Assembly: GCA_033851845.1 (NCBI GenBank)
Contig: JAWWOH010000112.1
Location: forward strand, 62,001 to 126,000
Length of the DNA stretch: 64,000 nt
Direction: 5' to 3'
Source of the DNA: RYN-124 sp033851845
Lineage (GTDB): Bacteria; Actinomycetota; Actinomycetes; Mycobacteriales; SCTD01
Position numbers and translations under genes: made by a program. Positions 32,161-44,324 of the stretch are shown here, piece by piece; positions within the stretch are counted from its first letter, which is position 1, and every line of letters begins with the position of its first letter. The notes under the pieces are model-generated. The model was given only the letters and a program-made list of their open reading frames with translations, did no database searches and was not told where the DNA came from.

Positions 32161-34088
32161 TGCATACCCTCCTGGTCGCCAACCGCGGCGAGATCGCCCG
32201 GCGCATCTTCCGCACCTGCCGCGAGATGGGCATCGCCACGGTCGCCGTCTTCTCCGACCCCGACGCGGATGCGCCGTTCGTCCGCGAGGCCGACGCCGCC
32301 GTACGACTGCCTGGGTCTACACCGGCCGAGACGTACCTGCGGGGCGACCTCGTCATCGCGGCCGCACAGCGCGCCGGAGCCGACGCGATCCACCCCGGCT
32401 ACGGCTTCCTGTCAGAGGACGCGGGGTTCGCCCGCGCGGTCCTCGCCGCCGGCCTCACCTGGATCGGCCCGCCGCCCGATGCCGTCGAGGCGATGGGGTC
32501 CAAGCTGGCGGCGAAGGAGCTGATGGCCGCGGCCGGGGTGCCGTGCCTGCCGGGCGGCGAGGTCGACCCGGTCACCGCCGCGAGCGTCGCGGAGCGCGTC
32601 GGCTACCCGGTGCTGGTGAAGGCGGCGTACGGAGGGGGCGGTCGTGGCATGCGCCTCGTCCGCACGGAGGCCGAGCTGGCGGAGGCGGTGCACAGCGCGC
32701 GCCGCGAGGCGGAGTCGGCGTTCGGCGACGGCACGGTCTTCCTCGAGCGTTTCGTCGACCGCCCGCGGCACGTCGAGGTGCAGGTCATGGCCGATACCCA
32801 CGACAACGTCGTCGCGCTGTTCGAGCGTGACTGCTCCCTGCAGCGCCGCCACCAGAAGGTCGTCGAGGAAGCGCCGTCACCGGTGGTCGACGAGGCACTG
32901 CGAGCGCGGCTGTCCGACGCCGCCGTCGCCGCGGCGAGGGCGGTCGGCTACGTCGGCGCGGGCACGGTGGAGTTCGTCGTCAGCGAGAGCGGCGAACCGG
33001 CGTTCCTCGAGATGAACACCCGGCTGCAGGTCGAGCATCCGGTCACCGAGCTCGTCACGGGACTCGACCTGGTCCGGCTGCAGATCCTCGTCGCGCGCGG
33101 CGAGTCACTGCCGGCCGAGGCGCGCAACGCGACGCTCACCGGACATGCCGTCGAGGCACGGCTTTACGCCGAAGACGTGCCGGCCGGCTACCTGCCGGCA
33201 ACAGGCACCATCCACCTGTTCGAGCCGGCCGAGGGCGTTCGCGTCGACTCGGGCGTCGAGACCGGCAGCATCGTCAGCCCCTTCTACGACGCCATGCTCG
33301 CGAAGGTGATCGCCCACGGTGGCACGCGCGAGGAGGCCTGCGCGCGGCTCGCCGGCTCACTGGAGCGGATCCGCGTGCACGGCGTCACGACCAACCGCGA
33401 CCTGCTCGTGCGGGTGCTGCGGTCCGCCGAGTTCCTCGCCGGCGAGGTCGACACCGGCTACCTCGACCGCGTCGACCCGGCCGTGATCGGCGCAAGCCGC
33501 ACCGACCAACGGGCCACGCAGCTGCACGCCGTCGCGGCGGCACTCGCAGCCGCGGCGCGGCGCCGGGCGACCGCCGTACCTGCCCTGCCCAGCGGTTGGC
33601 GCAGCGTGCCCAGCCAGCTCCAGCGGACGGCGTACGACGGCATCGAGGTCGGCTACGCCTTCCGCCGCGACGGACTGCACGTCGAGGTCGACGGCGAACC
33701 GCTGGACATCAGGGCCGTCGAGATCACCCCGGAGCGGGTCGACGTCGAGGTCGACGGCGTACGGCGGCAGCTGCTCGTGCACCAGGTGGGCGCCACGGCG
33801 TACGTCGACTCCGCCCTCGGGTCGAGCGCGCTCGTCGAGCAGCCGCGGTTCCCCGACCCGTCGGCCGTGCTCTCGGCCGGCTCCCTGACCGCGCCGATGC
33901 CGGGCACGGTCGTCCGGGTCACCGCCGAGAAGGGTCAGCTGGTTGCCGCCGGCGACGTCCTGGTGGTGCTCGAGGCGATGAAGATGGAGCACGCCGTCCG
34001 GGCGGCGATCGACGGCACCGTCGAGGACGTCCTGGTCTCGGCCGGCGAGCAGGTCGCGGACGGGGCGGTGCTGGTCGTTTTGACCTGA
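32160..34088 (+). CDS. accA: Acyl-CoA carboxylase biotin carboxylase / biotin carrier (alpha) subunit
   Basis: A 642-residue subunit with biotin carboxylase (1-450: LLVANRGEIARRIFRTC, GYGFLSE, the ATP-binding AAYGGGGRGM, EMNTRLQVEHPVTE) and, at the C-terminus, a biotin carrier domain with the biotinylation motif EAMKMEHAV (Lys 608). A middle region of about 100 residues links them and probably contacts the beta subunit. It is translationally coupled to the beta gene by a one-base overlap. No epsilon subunit is visible. Together the two genes form a complete acyl-CoA carboxylase, probably for a branched-chain or terpenoid acyl-CoA. Confidence 0.94.
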   Translation: MHTLLVANRGEIARRIFRTCREMGIATVAVFSDPDADAPFVREADAAVRLPGSTPAETYLRGDLVIAAAQRAGADAIHPGYGFLSEDAGFARAVLAAGLTWIGPPPDAVEAMGSKLAAKELMAAAGVPCLPGGEVDPVTAASVAERVGYPVLVKAAYGGGGRGMRLVRTEAELAEAVHSARREAESAFGDGTVFLERFVDRPRHVEVQVMADTHDNVVALFERDCSLQRRHQKVVEEAPSPVVDEALRARLSDAAVAAARAVGYVGAGTVEFVVSESGEPAFLEMNTRLQVEHPVTELVTGLDLVRLQILVARGESLPAEARNATLTGHAVEARLYAEDVPAGYLPATGTIHLFEPAEGVRVDSGVETGSIVSPFYDAMLAKVIAHGGTREEACARLAGSLERIRVHGVTTNRDLLVRVLRSAEFLAGEVDTGYLDRVDPAVIGASRTDQRATQLHAVAAALAAAARRRATAVPALPSGWRSVPSQLQRTAYDGIEVGYAFRRDGLHVEVDGEPLDIRAVEITPERVDVEVDGVRRQLLVHQVGATAYVDSALGSSALVEQPRFPDPSAVLSAGSLTAPMPGTVVRVTAEKGQLVAAGDVLVVLEAMKMEHAVRAAIDGTVEDVLVSAGEQVADGAVLVVLT

Positions 34089-34210
34089 TTCCCCCCGATT
34101 TTCGATGAACCCGGGGACGCCGCCGGCTGGAGAAAACCCGCCGACGTGCCGATTCAGACAGCAACGGCCCGTCCGGTCCGTCAGTCCGCCCTGCCGATTC
34201 GAAGGTGTCG

Positions 34211-37200
34211 ATGACCCGCGCCCGAGCGCTCGCGAGCCTGTTCGCGCTGCTCTGCGCGCTTGCCACCACCCTGGCCGTCGTGGGCCCGGCGCAGGCCTTC
34301 AACGCACCGCTGGTCGGGTACGGCGCAGCTGACGGCAGCCTGATCTGCGATGTGGTCAACGAGATCAACCCGGCGAACTCCGACGTCGCCTGCGCCAGCG
34401 GGTCCTCCGGCTGGATCGGGGCGAGCGGCAACACGGTGTCGTTCGGCCTGGTCACCGAGATCGACCCGCGTGACGCCGGGCAGGGCGGCCCACTCACCTC
34501 GATGGCGTACGTCGTCGCGATCGCGGTGAACGGCGTGCAGGTCGCGACCGTCGGCGTGAACGGCAAGGAGACCGGCGGCGCCGACTACATCTACGCCAAG
34601 TGCGTGGGCCAGGCGGACAACTTCGACATCACCGTCGACGACGCGACCACCAACGGCGGGTTCACCGTGACGCCGATGACAGGTACGCCGTACTACCGGG
34701 TCGACTGGGACATCCCGCTCGCGTCCCTGACCGCCTGCGGGATCACGCCGACCACACCGGTGCAGCTCTACTACGGCACGTCCACCGCCGCGAACCTGGA
34801 CGTGATCAACAAAGACCTCTTCCGCACGGGCGACTCGTCGGTGACCTTCGGCGGGCTCGCGACGATCCAACTCGGCGGCAGCCTCGCGCTCACCAAGACG
34901 GCCACACCGGTGAGCGGCCCGAACCCGCCCGCACCCGGCCAGACCTCGACGTACGACCTGGCAGTGACGGCGACCGACTGGAGCATGTACGACCTGAGCA
35001 GCGTCTCGGTCGTCGACACCCTGCCGGCGGGCGTCCAGCTCGTCAGCCAGACCTCCCCAGTCGGCACTATCGCGGTCGCGGGTCAGCAGGTCAGCTGGTC
35101 CGGCTTCGGGCTCGGCGCAGGCATGAGCGCAACGCTCACCATGCGGGTCAGCATCACCCCTGGCAACAGCGCGGTCGGCTCGCCTGTGCTGCTCAACTCC
35201 GGCGCAAGCGGGACGGCCCTGCGCGGCGACGGCGTCAACGTCAGCGCCAGCAGCAACAGCGTCTCCTCCGCGGTCGTCAGCGGCCCGTTGCTGTCGCTCA
35301 CCAAGGTGGCGTCGCCGACGTTCGTCGCCGCGGGTGGACCGGTCAGCTACACCCTGACCCTGGCCAACAACGGCAACGTGACCGCCTCGCTGACGTCCTT
35401 GGTCGACACCCTGCCGAGCGGATTCAGCTTCGTGGCCGGCTCGACGGGAGGCACCCTGGGCGCCGCGGCTCCGACCACTGCCGGCGCGGACGTCACCTGG
35501 ACCGGACCGTGGTCGCTTGCGGCCGGTGCCACGAGAACTCTCGTCTTCTCCGCCGCGAGCTCCGCGTCGGGCGGGACCTACACCAACACGGCAACCCTGA
35601 CCGCGAGCAACGCGGCCAGCGCCTCCACCGGCCCGACCGCCGCGGTCACGGTGAACTCGCCGCCCAGCGCCGCGGCCGACAGCGCCGCCACGGCCCGCAC
35701 GACAGCGGTCAGCGTCGGCGTACTCGCCAACGACACGGACCCGGACGCGAACACGCTGTCGATCAGCGCAGTCGGCGTACCGAGCAGCGGTACGGCGATC
35801 ATCGACCCCAGCGACGCGACCCGGATCCGCTACACGCCGCCGGCCGGGTTCAGCGGACCGGCGACCTTCAGCTACACGATCAGCGACGGCTTCGGGGGCA
35901 CGTCAACCGCCACGGTGACCGTCACCGTGGCCAACGCCGCGCCGGCGGCCGTCGACGACAGCGTGACGGCAGCGCCGAGCGGAGCGACGCCGGTCTCGGT
36001 GCTGACCAACGACACCGATGCGGACGGCGACGGGCTGACCGTCACGGGAGTCGGGGCAGCAGCACACGGGACGACCGCTGTCACCGGCCCCGGGGAGGTC
36101 AGCTACACCCCCGCATCGGGCTACGCAGGCAGCGACGCGTTCACCTACTCCATCAGCGACGGGCACGGCGGGACGGCCACGGCAACCGTCAACGTGACAG
36201 TGCCCAACACGCCGCCCACCGCGGGCGACGACAGCGCGGCGACCCTCGTGGGCGCTGCGGTGACGGTGCCGGTCCTGGCCAACGACACCGATCCGAACCC
36301 CGCGCAGACGCTGACCTCCGGCGCGGCGACGGCCCCTGCCCACGGCACGGCGGTCGTCAATCCGAACGGCACGATCACCTACACGCCGACTGCTGGGTAC
36401 GTCGGACCTGACGGCTTCGACTACACGGTGAGCGACGGGTTCGGCACGGACGTCGGACACGTCAGCGTCACCGTGTCGGCCGGCGCACCGGTCGCGGTCG
36501 ACGACAGCTCGACCACCGGCACGAACACGCCCGTCCCCGTCGCCGTGCTGACCAACGACGTCAGCCCGCTGCCCCTCACCGTCACCGGCCTGACCGCGCC
36601 GGTGGTGACGCCACCGCTCGGACCGCCGAGCGGCGTGTCGGCCGGCAGCACGACGCTCAATGCCGACGGCACCGTCACCTACACACCGACTGCCGGCTTC
36701 ACGGGCATCGCGACGTTCACCTATCGCGTCACGGACGGCAGCCAGACGTCGGCACCCGCGACGGTCACCGTGACGGTCACGAATGCGGCGCCGGTCGCGG
36801 TGGCTGACACGTACGCCGGCACCCGGGCCGCGGCGCAGCCGATCGACGTCCTTGCCAACGACAGCGACGCCAACAGCGACCCGCTGACGATCAGTGGCGT
36901 CAGCGGTGTCACCGCGGGCGCTTCGGTCACCGTGTCACCGAGCGGACCGGGTGGTCGCGACGAGGTCCTCTACACACCGCCGACCGGCTTCGTCGGCGCC
37001 GACAGCTTCAGCTACACGGTGAGCGACGGTCGCGGCGGGACTGCTTCGGCGACGGTCACTGTGACCGTCGCGGACGCCGCACCGGTGGCGGTTGACGACA
37101 GCGCCAGCCCCGCAGCTGCCGGCCCCGTCACCCTGACCGTCCTCGCAAACGACACCGATGCGGACGGCGACACGTTGTCGGTCACCGCGACGACTGTCCC

Positions 37201-38611
37201 TGCCAACGGCACGGCCGCGATCAACCCGGGCGGCTCGATCACCTACACACCCGCCGCGGGGTTCACGGGGTCCGACGGATTCGACTACACCGTCAGCGAC
37301 GGACACGGCAAGACCGCCAGCGGACACGTCACCGTCGTCACGCCGAACACGGCACCGACGGCCGTCGACGACAGCGGGACGACGTTCGTCGGGCAGCCGG
37401 TCGTGGTTGCTGTGCTCGCCAACGACGCCGACCCGAACCCGTTGCAGACGCTGGTCGTCTCGGCTGTCACCGCGCCCGCACACGGGGCGGCGACCGCCGG
37501 TCCGGGCGGCGCGATCACCTACACACCGACGCCGTCGTACCGAGGTGCGGACGGGTTCGACTACACGATCACTGACGGCGCCGCCGGGTTCGCGATTGCG
37601 CACGTCGGCATCACGGTCATCGATCGCGCGCCGGTGGCGCTGGATGACACGGCGACCACACCTAGCGCCGCCGCAGTCACCATCCCGGTCCTCGGCAACG
37701 ACACCGACCCCGATGGCGACGTCCTCGCGGTCACTCCCGGGAGTGTGACGGCGCCGACCGCTGCAGGTGGGGCGTCGGCCGGAACAACCGTGCTCAACCC
37801 GGACGGGACCATCACCTATACGCCGGCCGCCGGCTTCGCGGGCAGCGCGACGTTCTCGTACGCCGTCACGGACGGCACGAAGTCCGCCGTGGCGACGGTG
37901 ACCGTCACGGTCGCCGCTGCACCGCCGGCACCCATCGTCGTGCCACCGCCGCCTCCTCCGGTCGTCGTGCCGCCGCCGGCTCCGCCCGTGGTCGGACCGC
38001 CGGCCGCGCCTCCGGTCGTCGGGCCGCCGGCACCACCGCCCGTCGTCGACCCGCCGGTCGCGCCGCCCGTCCTGGGCCCACCGGCGAACCACGCCCCGGC
38101 GTACACCGCTGACCCCACGAACACAACACAGGACGTGACCGCAGGTGCTCCCCTGGCGCCGCTGGCCGCCACTGATCCCGACGGCGATCCGCTGATCTAC
38201 TCGCTCGTGGACGGGGCCCTCCCGCCCGGTGTGCAGCTCAACACCAACGGCACGTTCGGCGGCAGCGCGGATGCGGCGGGCAGCTACCCGGTCGTGCTGC
38301 GGGTGTGCGACAACGGCGTACCGGCCATGTGCAGCAACACCGCGCTCGTCATCGCCGTACGTGCGATCGGCCCGGCGCTCGCTCCCTCGCCGTCGCCGGC
38401 TGCGGTGCCCGCGGTTCCGACCCCTGGCGCGCCAACGCCCGCGCCGAGTCCCGTCGCCGAGGGCGCAGTCGTGGCGAACGCCGCGCCCGTGCGCCCGTTG
38501 CCACGGACCGGCGCACCGCTGAGCGCACTCCTGCTCATCGGCCTGGGGACACTCGTCCTCGGGCTCGGCTTCCGCCGCCTGGGACGCCCGTCGGGCGACC
38601 TGACAGACTGA
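34211..38611 (+). CDS. Large LPxTG surface protein with DUF11-like and eight Ig-like/CshA-type repeats
   Basis: A 1466-residue secreted protein. Order: signal peptide (1-29, cleavage after AQA); a unique N-terminal domain (about 30-220); two DUF11-like modules (SLALTKTATP, LLSLTKVASP); eight tandem repeats of about 90-100 residues with the signature VLxNDxD, ITYTPxxGFxGxDxFxYTxxDG; a Pro/Val-rich linker; one cadherin/He_PIG-like domain (DPDGDPLIYSLVDGALPPGVQL); a Pro/Ala-rich stretch; and LPRTG (38498-38512) with a membrane helix and charged tail. It is therefore sortase-anchored to the wall and probably an adhesin or stalk. The Asp-rich repeat edges may bind calcium. ATG 34211 has AAGG 5 nt before it. 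Confidence 0.92.
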   Translation: MTRARALASLFALLCALATTLAVVGPAQAFNAPLVGYGAADGSLICDVVNEINPANSDVACASGSSGWIGASGNTVSFGLVTEIDPRDAGQGGPLTSMAYVVAIAVNGVQVATVGVNGKETGGADYIYAKCVGQADNFDITVDDATTNGGFTVTPMTGTPYYRVDWDIPLASLTACGITPTTPVQLYYGTSTAANLDVINKDLFRTGDSSVTFGGLATIQLGGSLALTKTATPVSGPNPPAPGQTSTYDLAVTATDWSMYDLSSVSVVDTLPAGVQLVSQTSPVGTIAVAGQQVSWSGFGLGAGMSATLTMRVSITPGNSAVGSPVLLNSGASGTALRGDGVNVSASSNSVSSAVVSGPLLSLTKVASPTFVAAGGPVSYTLTLANNGNVTASLTSLVDTLPSGFSFVAGSTGGTLGAAAPTTAGADVTWTGPWSLAAGATRTLVFSAASSASGGTYTNTATLTASNAASASTGPTAAVTVNSPPSAAADSAATARTTAVSVGVLANDTDPDANTLSISAVGVPSSGTAIIDPSDATRIRYTPPAGFSGPATFSYTISDGFGGTSTATVTVTVANAAPAAVDDSVTAAPSGATPVSVLTNDTDADGDGLTVTGVGAAAHGTTAVTGPGEVSYTPASGYAGSDAFTYSISDGHGGTATATVNVTVPNTPPTAGDDSAATLVGAAVTVPVLANDTDPNPAQTLTSGAATAPAHGTAVVNPNGTITYTPTAGYVGPDGFDYTVSDGFGTDVGHVSVTVSAGAPVAVDDSSTTGTNTPVPVAVLTNDVSPLPLTVTGLTAPVVTPPLGPPSGVSAGSTTLNADGTVTYTPTAGFTGIATFTYRVTDGSQTSAPATVTVTVTNAAPVAVADTYAGTRAAAQPIDVLANDSDANSDPLTISGVSGVTAGASVTVSPSGPGGRDEVLYTPPTGFVGADSFSYTVSDGRGGTASATVTVTVADAAPVAVDDSASPAAAGPVTLTVLANDTDADGDTLSVTATTVPANGTAAINPGGSITYTPAAGFTGSDGFDYTVSDGHGKTASGHVTVVTPNTAPTAVDDSGTTFVGQPVVVAVLANDADPNPLQTLVVSAVTAPAHGAATAGPGGAITYTPTPSYRGADGFDYTITDGAAGFAIAHVGITVIDRAPVALDDTATTPSAAAVTIPVLGNDTDPDGDVLAVTPGSVTAPTAAGGASAGTTVLNPDGTITYTPAAGFAGSATFSYAVTDGTKSAVATVTVTVAAAPPAPIVVPPPPPPVVVPPPAPPVVGPPAAPPVVGPPAPPPVVDPPVAPPVLGPPANHAPAYTADPTNTTQDVTAGAPLAPLAATDPDGDPLIYSLVDGALPPGVQLNTNGTFGGSADAAGSYPVVLRVCDNGVPAMCSNTALVIAVRAIGPALAPSPSPAAVPAVPTPGAPTPAPSPVAEGAVVANAAPVRPLPRTGAPLSALLLIGLGTLVLGLGFRRLGRPSGDLTD
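35653..37915 (+). repeat. Eight tandem Ig-like coding repeats in the surface protein
   Basis: The conserved VL(A/T/G)ND codons occur at about 35728, 35999, 36270, 36544, 36848, 37138, 37411 and 37687, so the unit is 271-304 bp. Units 2, 3, 6 and 7 are closest in length; units 4, 5 and 8 carry insertions. The copies are diverged at the DNA level, so recent expansion is unlikely. Confidence 0.85.
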
Positions 38612-38615
38612 GGTC

Positions 38616-39044
38616 GTGGCAGACACCGATACCCCTGCGGACGTGCAAGCCGGCGTCGACGAAGCCCTCCGCCGCGTCGAGGCGCTCGTAGCCGCGGACG
38701 AAGACCTGGTGCACGGCGACGTGGTCGAGCAGATCGCCCTCGAGAGCCCGCTCGAGGTCGCGGTCGAGCTGTGCGAGCAGGCGATGGGGTTCGTCCCCGA
38801 CACGATCCGACAGCGGCTGTTCCTCGCTCAGCACGAGGACACCATCCGGGCCGGCGCCGAGCTCAACGCCGAGCGCGATGCGGCCGAGCTGAAGGCGAAG
38901 ACCCGCTCGGCGAAGGCGGCTGCCACCCGCGCCGCGACGCTCGCGAAGGAGGCTGCCGTGAGCGCGGAGAAGCTGAAGTCGTCGACATGCATGAGCTGCT
39001 TCCAGGTGCGTACGCCGGCCGGCACCTGCGGCTGCGACGAGTAG
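38616..39044 (+). CDS. Unknown protein with Ala-rich helix and C-terminal Cys cluster
   Basis: A 142-residue protein. Residues 1-75 are helical and acidic; residues 80-120 form an Ala/Lys/Glu-rich helix likely to coil; and the end is CMSCFQVRTPAGTCGCDE, with CxxC and CxC, which could bind zinc. It has no signal peptide. GTG 38616 starts 4 nt after the stop of the LPxTG protein, with GAGG just upstream, so the two are probably in one transcript. I do not recognise a family. It converges with the acyl-CoA synthetase gene, leaving 3 nt between their stops. Confidence 0.7.
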   Translation: MADTDTPADVQAGVDEALRRVEALVAADEDLVHGDVVEQIALESPLEVAVELCEQAMGFVPDTIRQRLFLAQHEDTIRAGAELNAERDAAELKAKTRSAKAAATRAATLAKEAAVSAEKLKSSTCMSCFQVRTPAGTCGCDE

Positions 39045-39047
39045 CAG

Positions 39048-40673
<1,626 letters not shown>

Positions 40674-40726
40674 GGGAGCAACTTGCCTCATCCGAGCCAC
40701 ATGCTCAACGGGGGGTGGCCACGTCG

Positions 40727-40732
40727 TACGGT
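40727..40732 (+). promoter_or_regulatory. -10 box TACGGT, possible leaderless promoter
   Basis: TACGGT fits TANNNT and lies 6 nt before GTG 40739 of the cysteine-rich small protein. A GGCGGGG stretch between them could instead be a Shine-Dalgarno sequence, so the leaderless reading is tentative. Confidence 0.4.
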
Positions 40733-40738
40733 GGCGGG

Positions 40739-41065
40739 GTGAGCGGGTGGCGTCGGTGCGAGCGCTGTCGCAAGGTCAGGTCCACGGCTGAGTACGACGG
40801 GGATGCGGCGATCTGCACGGCTTGTCTGACCGCGCCGGCACCGCGGAAGAAGGTGTCCGCACCGGTGACCCGACGGGTCGCGCCCGCGGTCGCGGAGCCG
40901 ATCGCGCCGCGGCGGCCGCTGACGGGGGCCGTCGGGAGCGGGGACCTCGAGGCGCGCGAGCGACGGGCGAAGCGGACTGCGTGGGAGCAGCTCGCAGAGC
41001 TGCACGAGGAGGAGTACGAGCAGCTGCTGCAGGCGGCCCGGCGCGCGGAAGGCTTGCGGACCTAG
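40739..41065 (+). CDS. Small zinc-ribbon-like protein of unknown function
   Basis: A 108-residue protein with an N-terminal CERC...CTAC pair (CxxC-N15-CxxC), a typical zinc-ribbon spacing, a basic Pro/Arg/Val-rich middle, and a C-terminal acidic/charged helix (TAWEQLAELHEEEYEQLLQAAR). It could bind nucleic acid or another protein. GTG 40739 is taken because TACGGT lies 6 nt before it. The stop overlaps that of the convergent DUF7455 gene in CTAG (41062-41065). No family is recognised. Confidence 0.65.
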   Translation: MSGWRRCERCRKVRSTAEYDGDAAICTACLTAPAPRKKVSAPVTRRVAPAVAEPIAPRRPLTGAVGSGDLEARERRAKRTAWEQLAELHEEEYEQLLQAARRAEGLRT

Positions 41066-41280
41066 TAGGCGCTGGGGCTGGGTGCCTTGTTGATGGTCTC
41101 GGTGGCGTCCTCGACGACGAGGGCCTTCGCGGCCAAGGCGTCGCCGTACGTGCGTCCGTGGTGGGCGCAGAAGAGCAGGTCGCCGGACGTGAGCACGGCG
41201 CGCATGAAGGCCTGGGCGCCGCACCGGTCGCACCGGTCTGACGCGGTGAAGGTGTGCGGGGCGGGGGCGGTCGTGGTCAT
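41062..41280 (-). CDS. DUF7455 small protein
   Basis: A 72-residue protein matching the DUF7455 pattern of actinobacteria: SDRCDRCGAQAFMRAVLTSGDLLFCAHHGR, with CxxC and CxxH residues that should bind zinc. The function of the family is unknown. ATG 41280 is preceded by AGGAGG 8 nt upstream, a strong ribosome-binding site. It is read away from the tRNA-Lys gene across a 217-bp region in which I see no further gene. The family is often found near the sigA locus, but no sigma factor is in this window. Confidence 0.85.
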   Translation of the reverse strand: MTTTAPAPHTFTASDRCDRCGAQAFMRAVLTSGDLLFCAHHGRTYGDALAAKALVVEDATETINKAPSPSAY

Positions 41281-41474
41281 GGCCCTGTCCTCCTGCGTCG
41301 GCGGTGCTGGTCTCTGTATCGGCAGCAGATGCCCGGACAGAAGCCCCTTCCGGGGGAGTGTGTTCCCGTTACAGCACGCTCACACCGCGACACGCGGATC
41401 TGTGGGCAAGTTGCGCCCGAGAAGTCCGGATGTGCGGCATCTGACGGGGGCGAAACCACCCGTTCGAGCGCTGC

Positions 41475-41480
41475 TATCGT
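41475..41480 (+). promoter_or_regulatory. -10 box TATCGT of tRNA-Lys
   Basis: TATCGT lies 17 nt before the first base of the mature tRNA-Lys, consistent with a short 5' leader. No convincing -35 box is seen. Confidence 0.4.
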
Positions 41481-41497
41481 TTCCGCTCGCACCACTG

Positions 41498-41570
41498 GCG
41501 CCGCTAGCTCAATTGGCAGAGCAGCGGACTCTTAATCCGCGGGTTCGGGGTTCAAGTCCCTGGCGGCGCA
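41498..41570 (+). tRNA. tRNA-Lys (CUU anticodon)
   Basis: The 73-nt cloverleaf is complete: acceptor arms GCGCCGC and GCGGCGC pair perfectly, the D-arm is GCTC...GAGC, the anticodon loop CTCTTAA gives CTT, and the T-loop is TTCAAGT. The discriminator base is A; the CCA end is not encoded. An IS481-like end begins about 15 nt downstream. Confidence 0.95.
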
Positions 41571-41583
41571 CCCCACCTGTATT

Positions 41584-41625
41584 GGGTCGGCTGAAGCTTG
41601 ACAGACAAGCTTCGGCTGACCCTTT
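41584..41625 (+). terminator. Hairpin downstream of tRNA-Lys, overlapping the IS end
   Basis: GAAGCTTG (41593-41600) and CAAGCTTC (41606-41613) form a perfect 8-bp stem with a 5-nt loop; GGGTC/GACCC extend it beyond a 4x4 internal loop, and TTT follows. It may terminate the tRNA transcript. It also contains the first units of the IS-end repeat. Confidence 0.45.
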
Positions 41626-41677
41626 ACACGGTTTCGGCTGACGGTTGACACGGCCTTCGGTTGATTCTTGACACTCC
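41586..41677 (+). mobile_element. IS481-like terminal region with four tandem repeat units
   Basis: Four units with the consensus TTCGGCTGAC-N2-TTGACAC start at about 41586, 41611, 41633 and 41656, spaced 22-25 bp. They lead directly into a truncated transposase gene. Tandem sub-terminal repeats of this type are known at IS481-family ends, where transposase binds. The same pattern, degenerate, recurs at 44239. Confidence 0.55.
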
Positions 41678-41683
41678 CTCAGC

Positions 41684-41941
41684 ATGAGGGAGTTGAGCGT
41701 GTCGGAGCAGCGGTATCAGGCGATCCTCGCGGTGATCAGCGACGGCCGGACGGTGAAGGAGGTCGCGGGCGACTGGTCGGTCAGTAGACAGACGTCGCAT
41801 ACCTGGCCGGCCCGGTATGAGGCGGTCGAGCGGGACGAACTGAGCGATCGGTCGCATCGGCCGGGTTCGTGTCCGCTTCAAAGAGAGCTTGCGCGAGTCC
41901 CGACGGGATCTATGCCGACTTCGGACTGCTGCCATTGCTGA
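41684..41941 (+). pseudogene. Truncated IS481-family transposase (N-terminal HTH fragment)
   Basis: An 85-codon open frame. The first 63 residues (MRELSVSEQRYQAILAVISDGRTVKEVAGDWSVSRQTSHTWPARYEA, then LSDRSHRPGSCP) match the helix-turn-helix start of IS481-type transposases. After about residue 65 (41878) the sequence no longer looks like a transposase, and the frame ends at 41941. The DDE catalytic domain is missing, so the element is dead. It lies 113 nt after tRNA-Lys and ends 27 nt before the convergent GGDEF/HD-GYP gene, so a deletion junction probably lies near 41880. Confidence 0.7.
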
Positions 41942-41968
41942 GTGACCTGTCCCGGCTCGGTGGTCCAG

Positions 41969-44104
<2,136 letters not shown>

Positions 44105-44238
44105 GACTCCAGCATCGGATCCGCGGATGGCTCCGCACAGAGGCCGAGGACACCCCACGACGCAGGCCCCCGGGACCTGACAGCTGGTCACTTCGCATCA
44201 GGCCGTCTCTGCCAGGCGGCCCCGCTTCAAACACAAAC

Positions 44239-44300
44239 TTCGGTTGAGCCTTTCCATGCTTTCGGCTGATGGTTGATAGCCCCCCCCCGTTCAACGTCCG
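44239..44300 (+). mobile_element. Degenerate second copy of the IS481-like end
   Basis: TTCGGTTGAGCC (44239) and TTCGGCTGATGGTTGATAG (44261) are 22 bp apart and match units 2-3 of the end at 41611-41655; after a run of nine C, GACACTCCCT matches the sequence that follows unit 4 there. Orientation is the same as in the first copy. No transposase follows. Confidence 0.5.
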
Positions 44301-44324
44301 ACACTCCCTGCTCACCGTTATCGC

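Noticed and set aside
34089..34204. 116-bp leader of the surface-protein gene considered as a c-di-AMP or c-di-GMP riboswitch
   Set aside because: Neither the ydaO nor the GEMM core was found. Only weak pairing (CCCCG/CGGGG) is visible.
35653..37915. Tandem repeat array considered as a CRISPR
   Set aside because: Units are 271-304 bp, in frame and translate into Ig-like modules. There are no short identical repeats with unique spacers.
36935..38803. A 622-codon open frame on the minus strand opposite the surface protein
   Set aside because: It is Arg/Gly-rich and lacks any domain. The plus strand holds eight clear repeats, a signal peptide and LPRTG. In GC-rich DNA such mirror frames are common.
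44280..44288. A run of nine C residues
   Set aside because: It lies in degenerate IS sequence and no gene crosses it, so a phase-variable role has no support.
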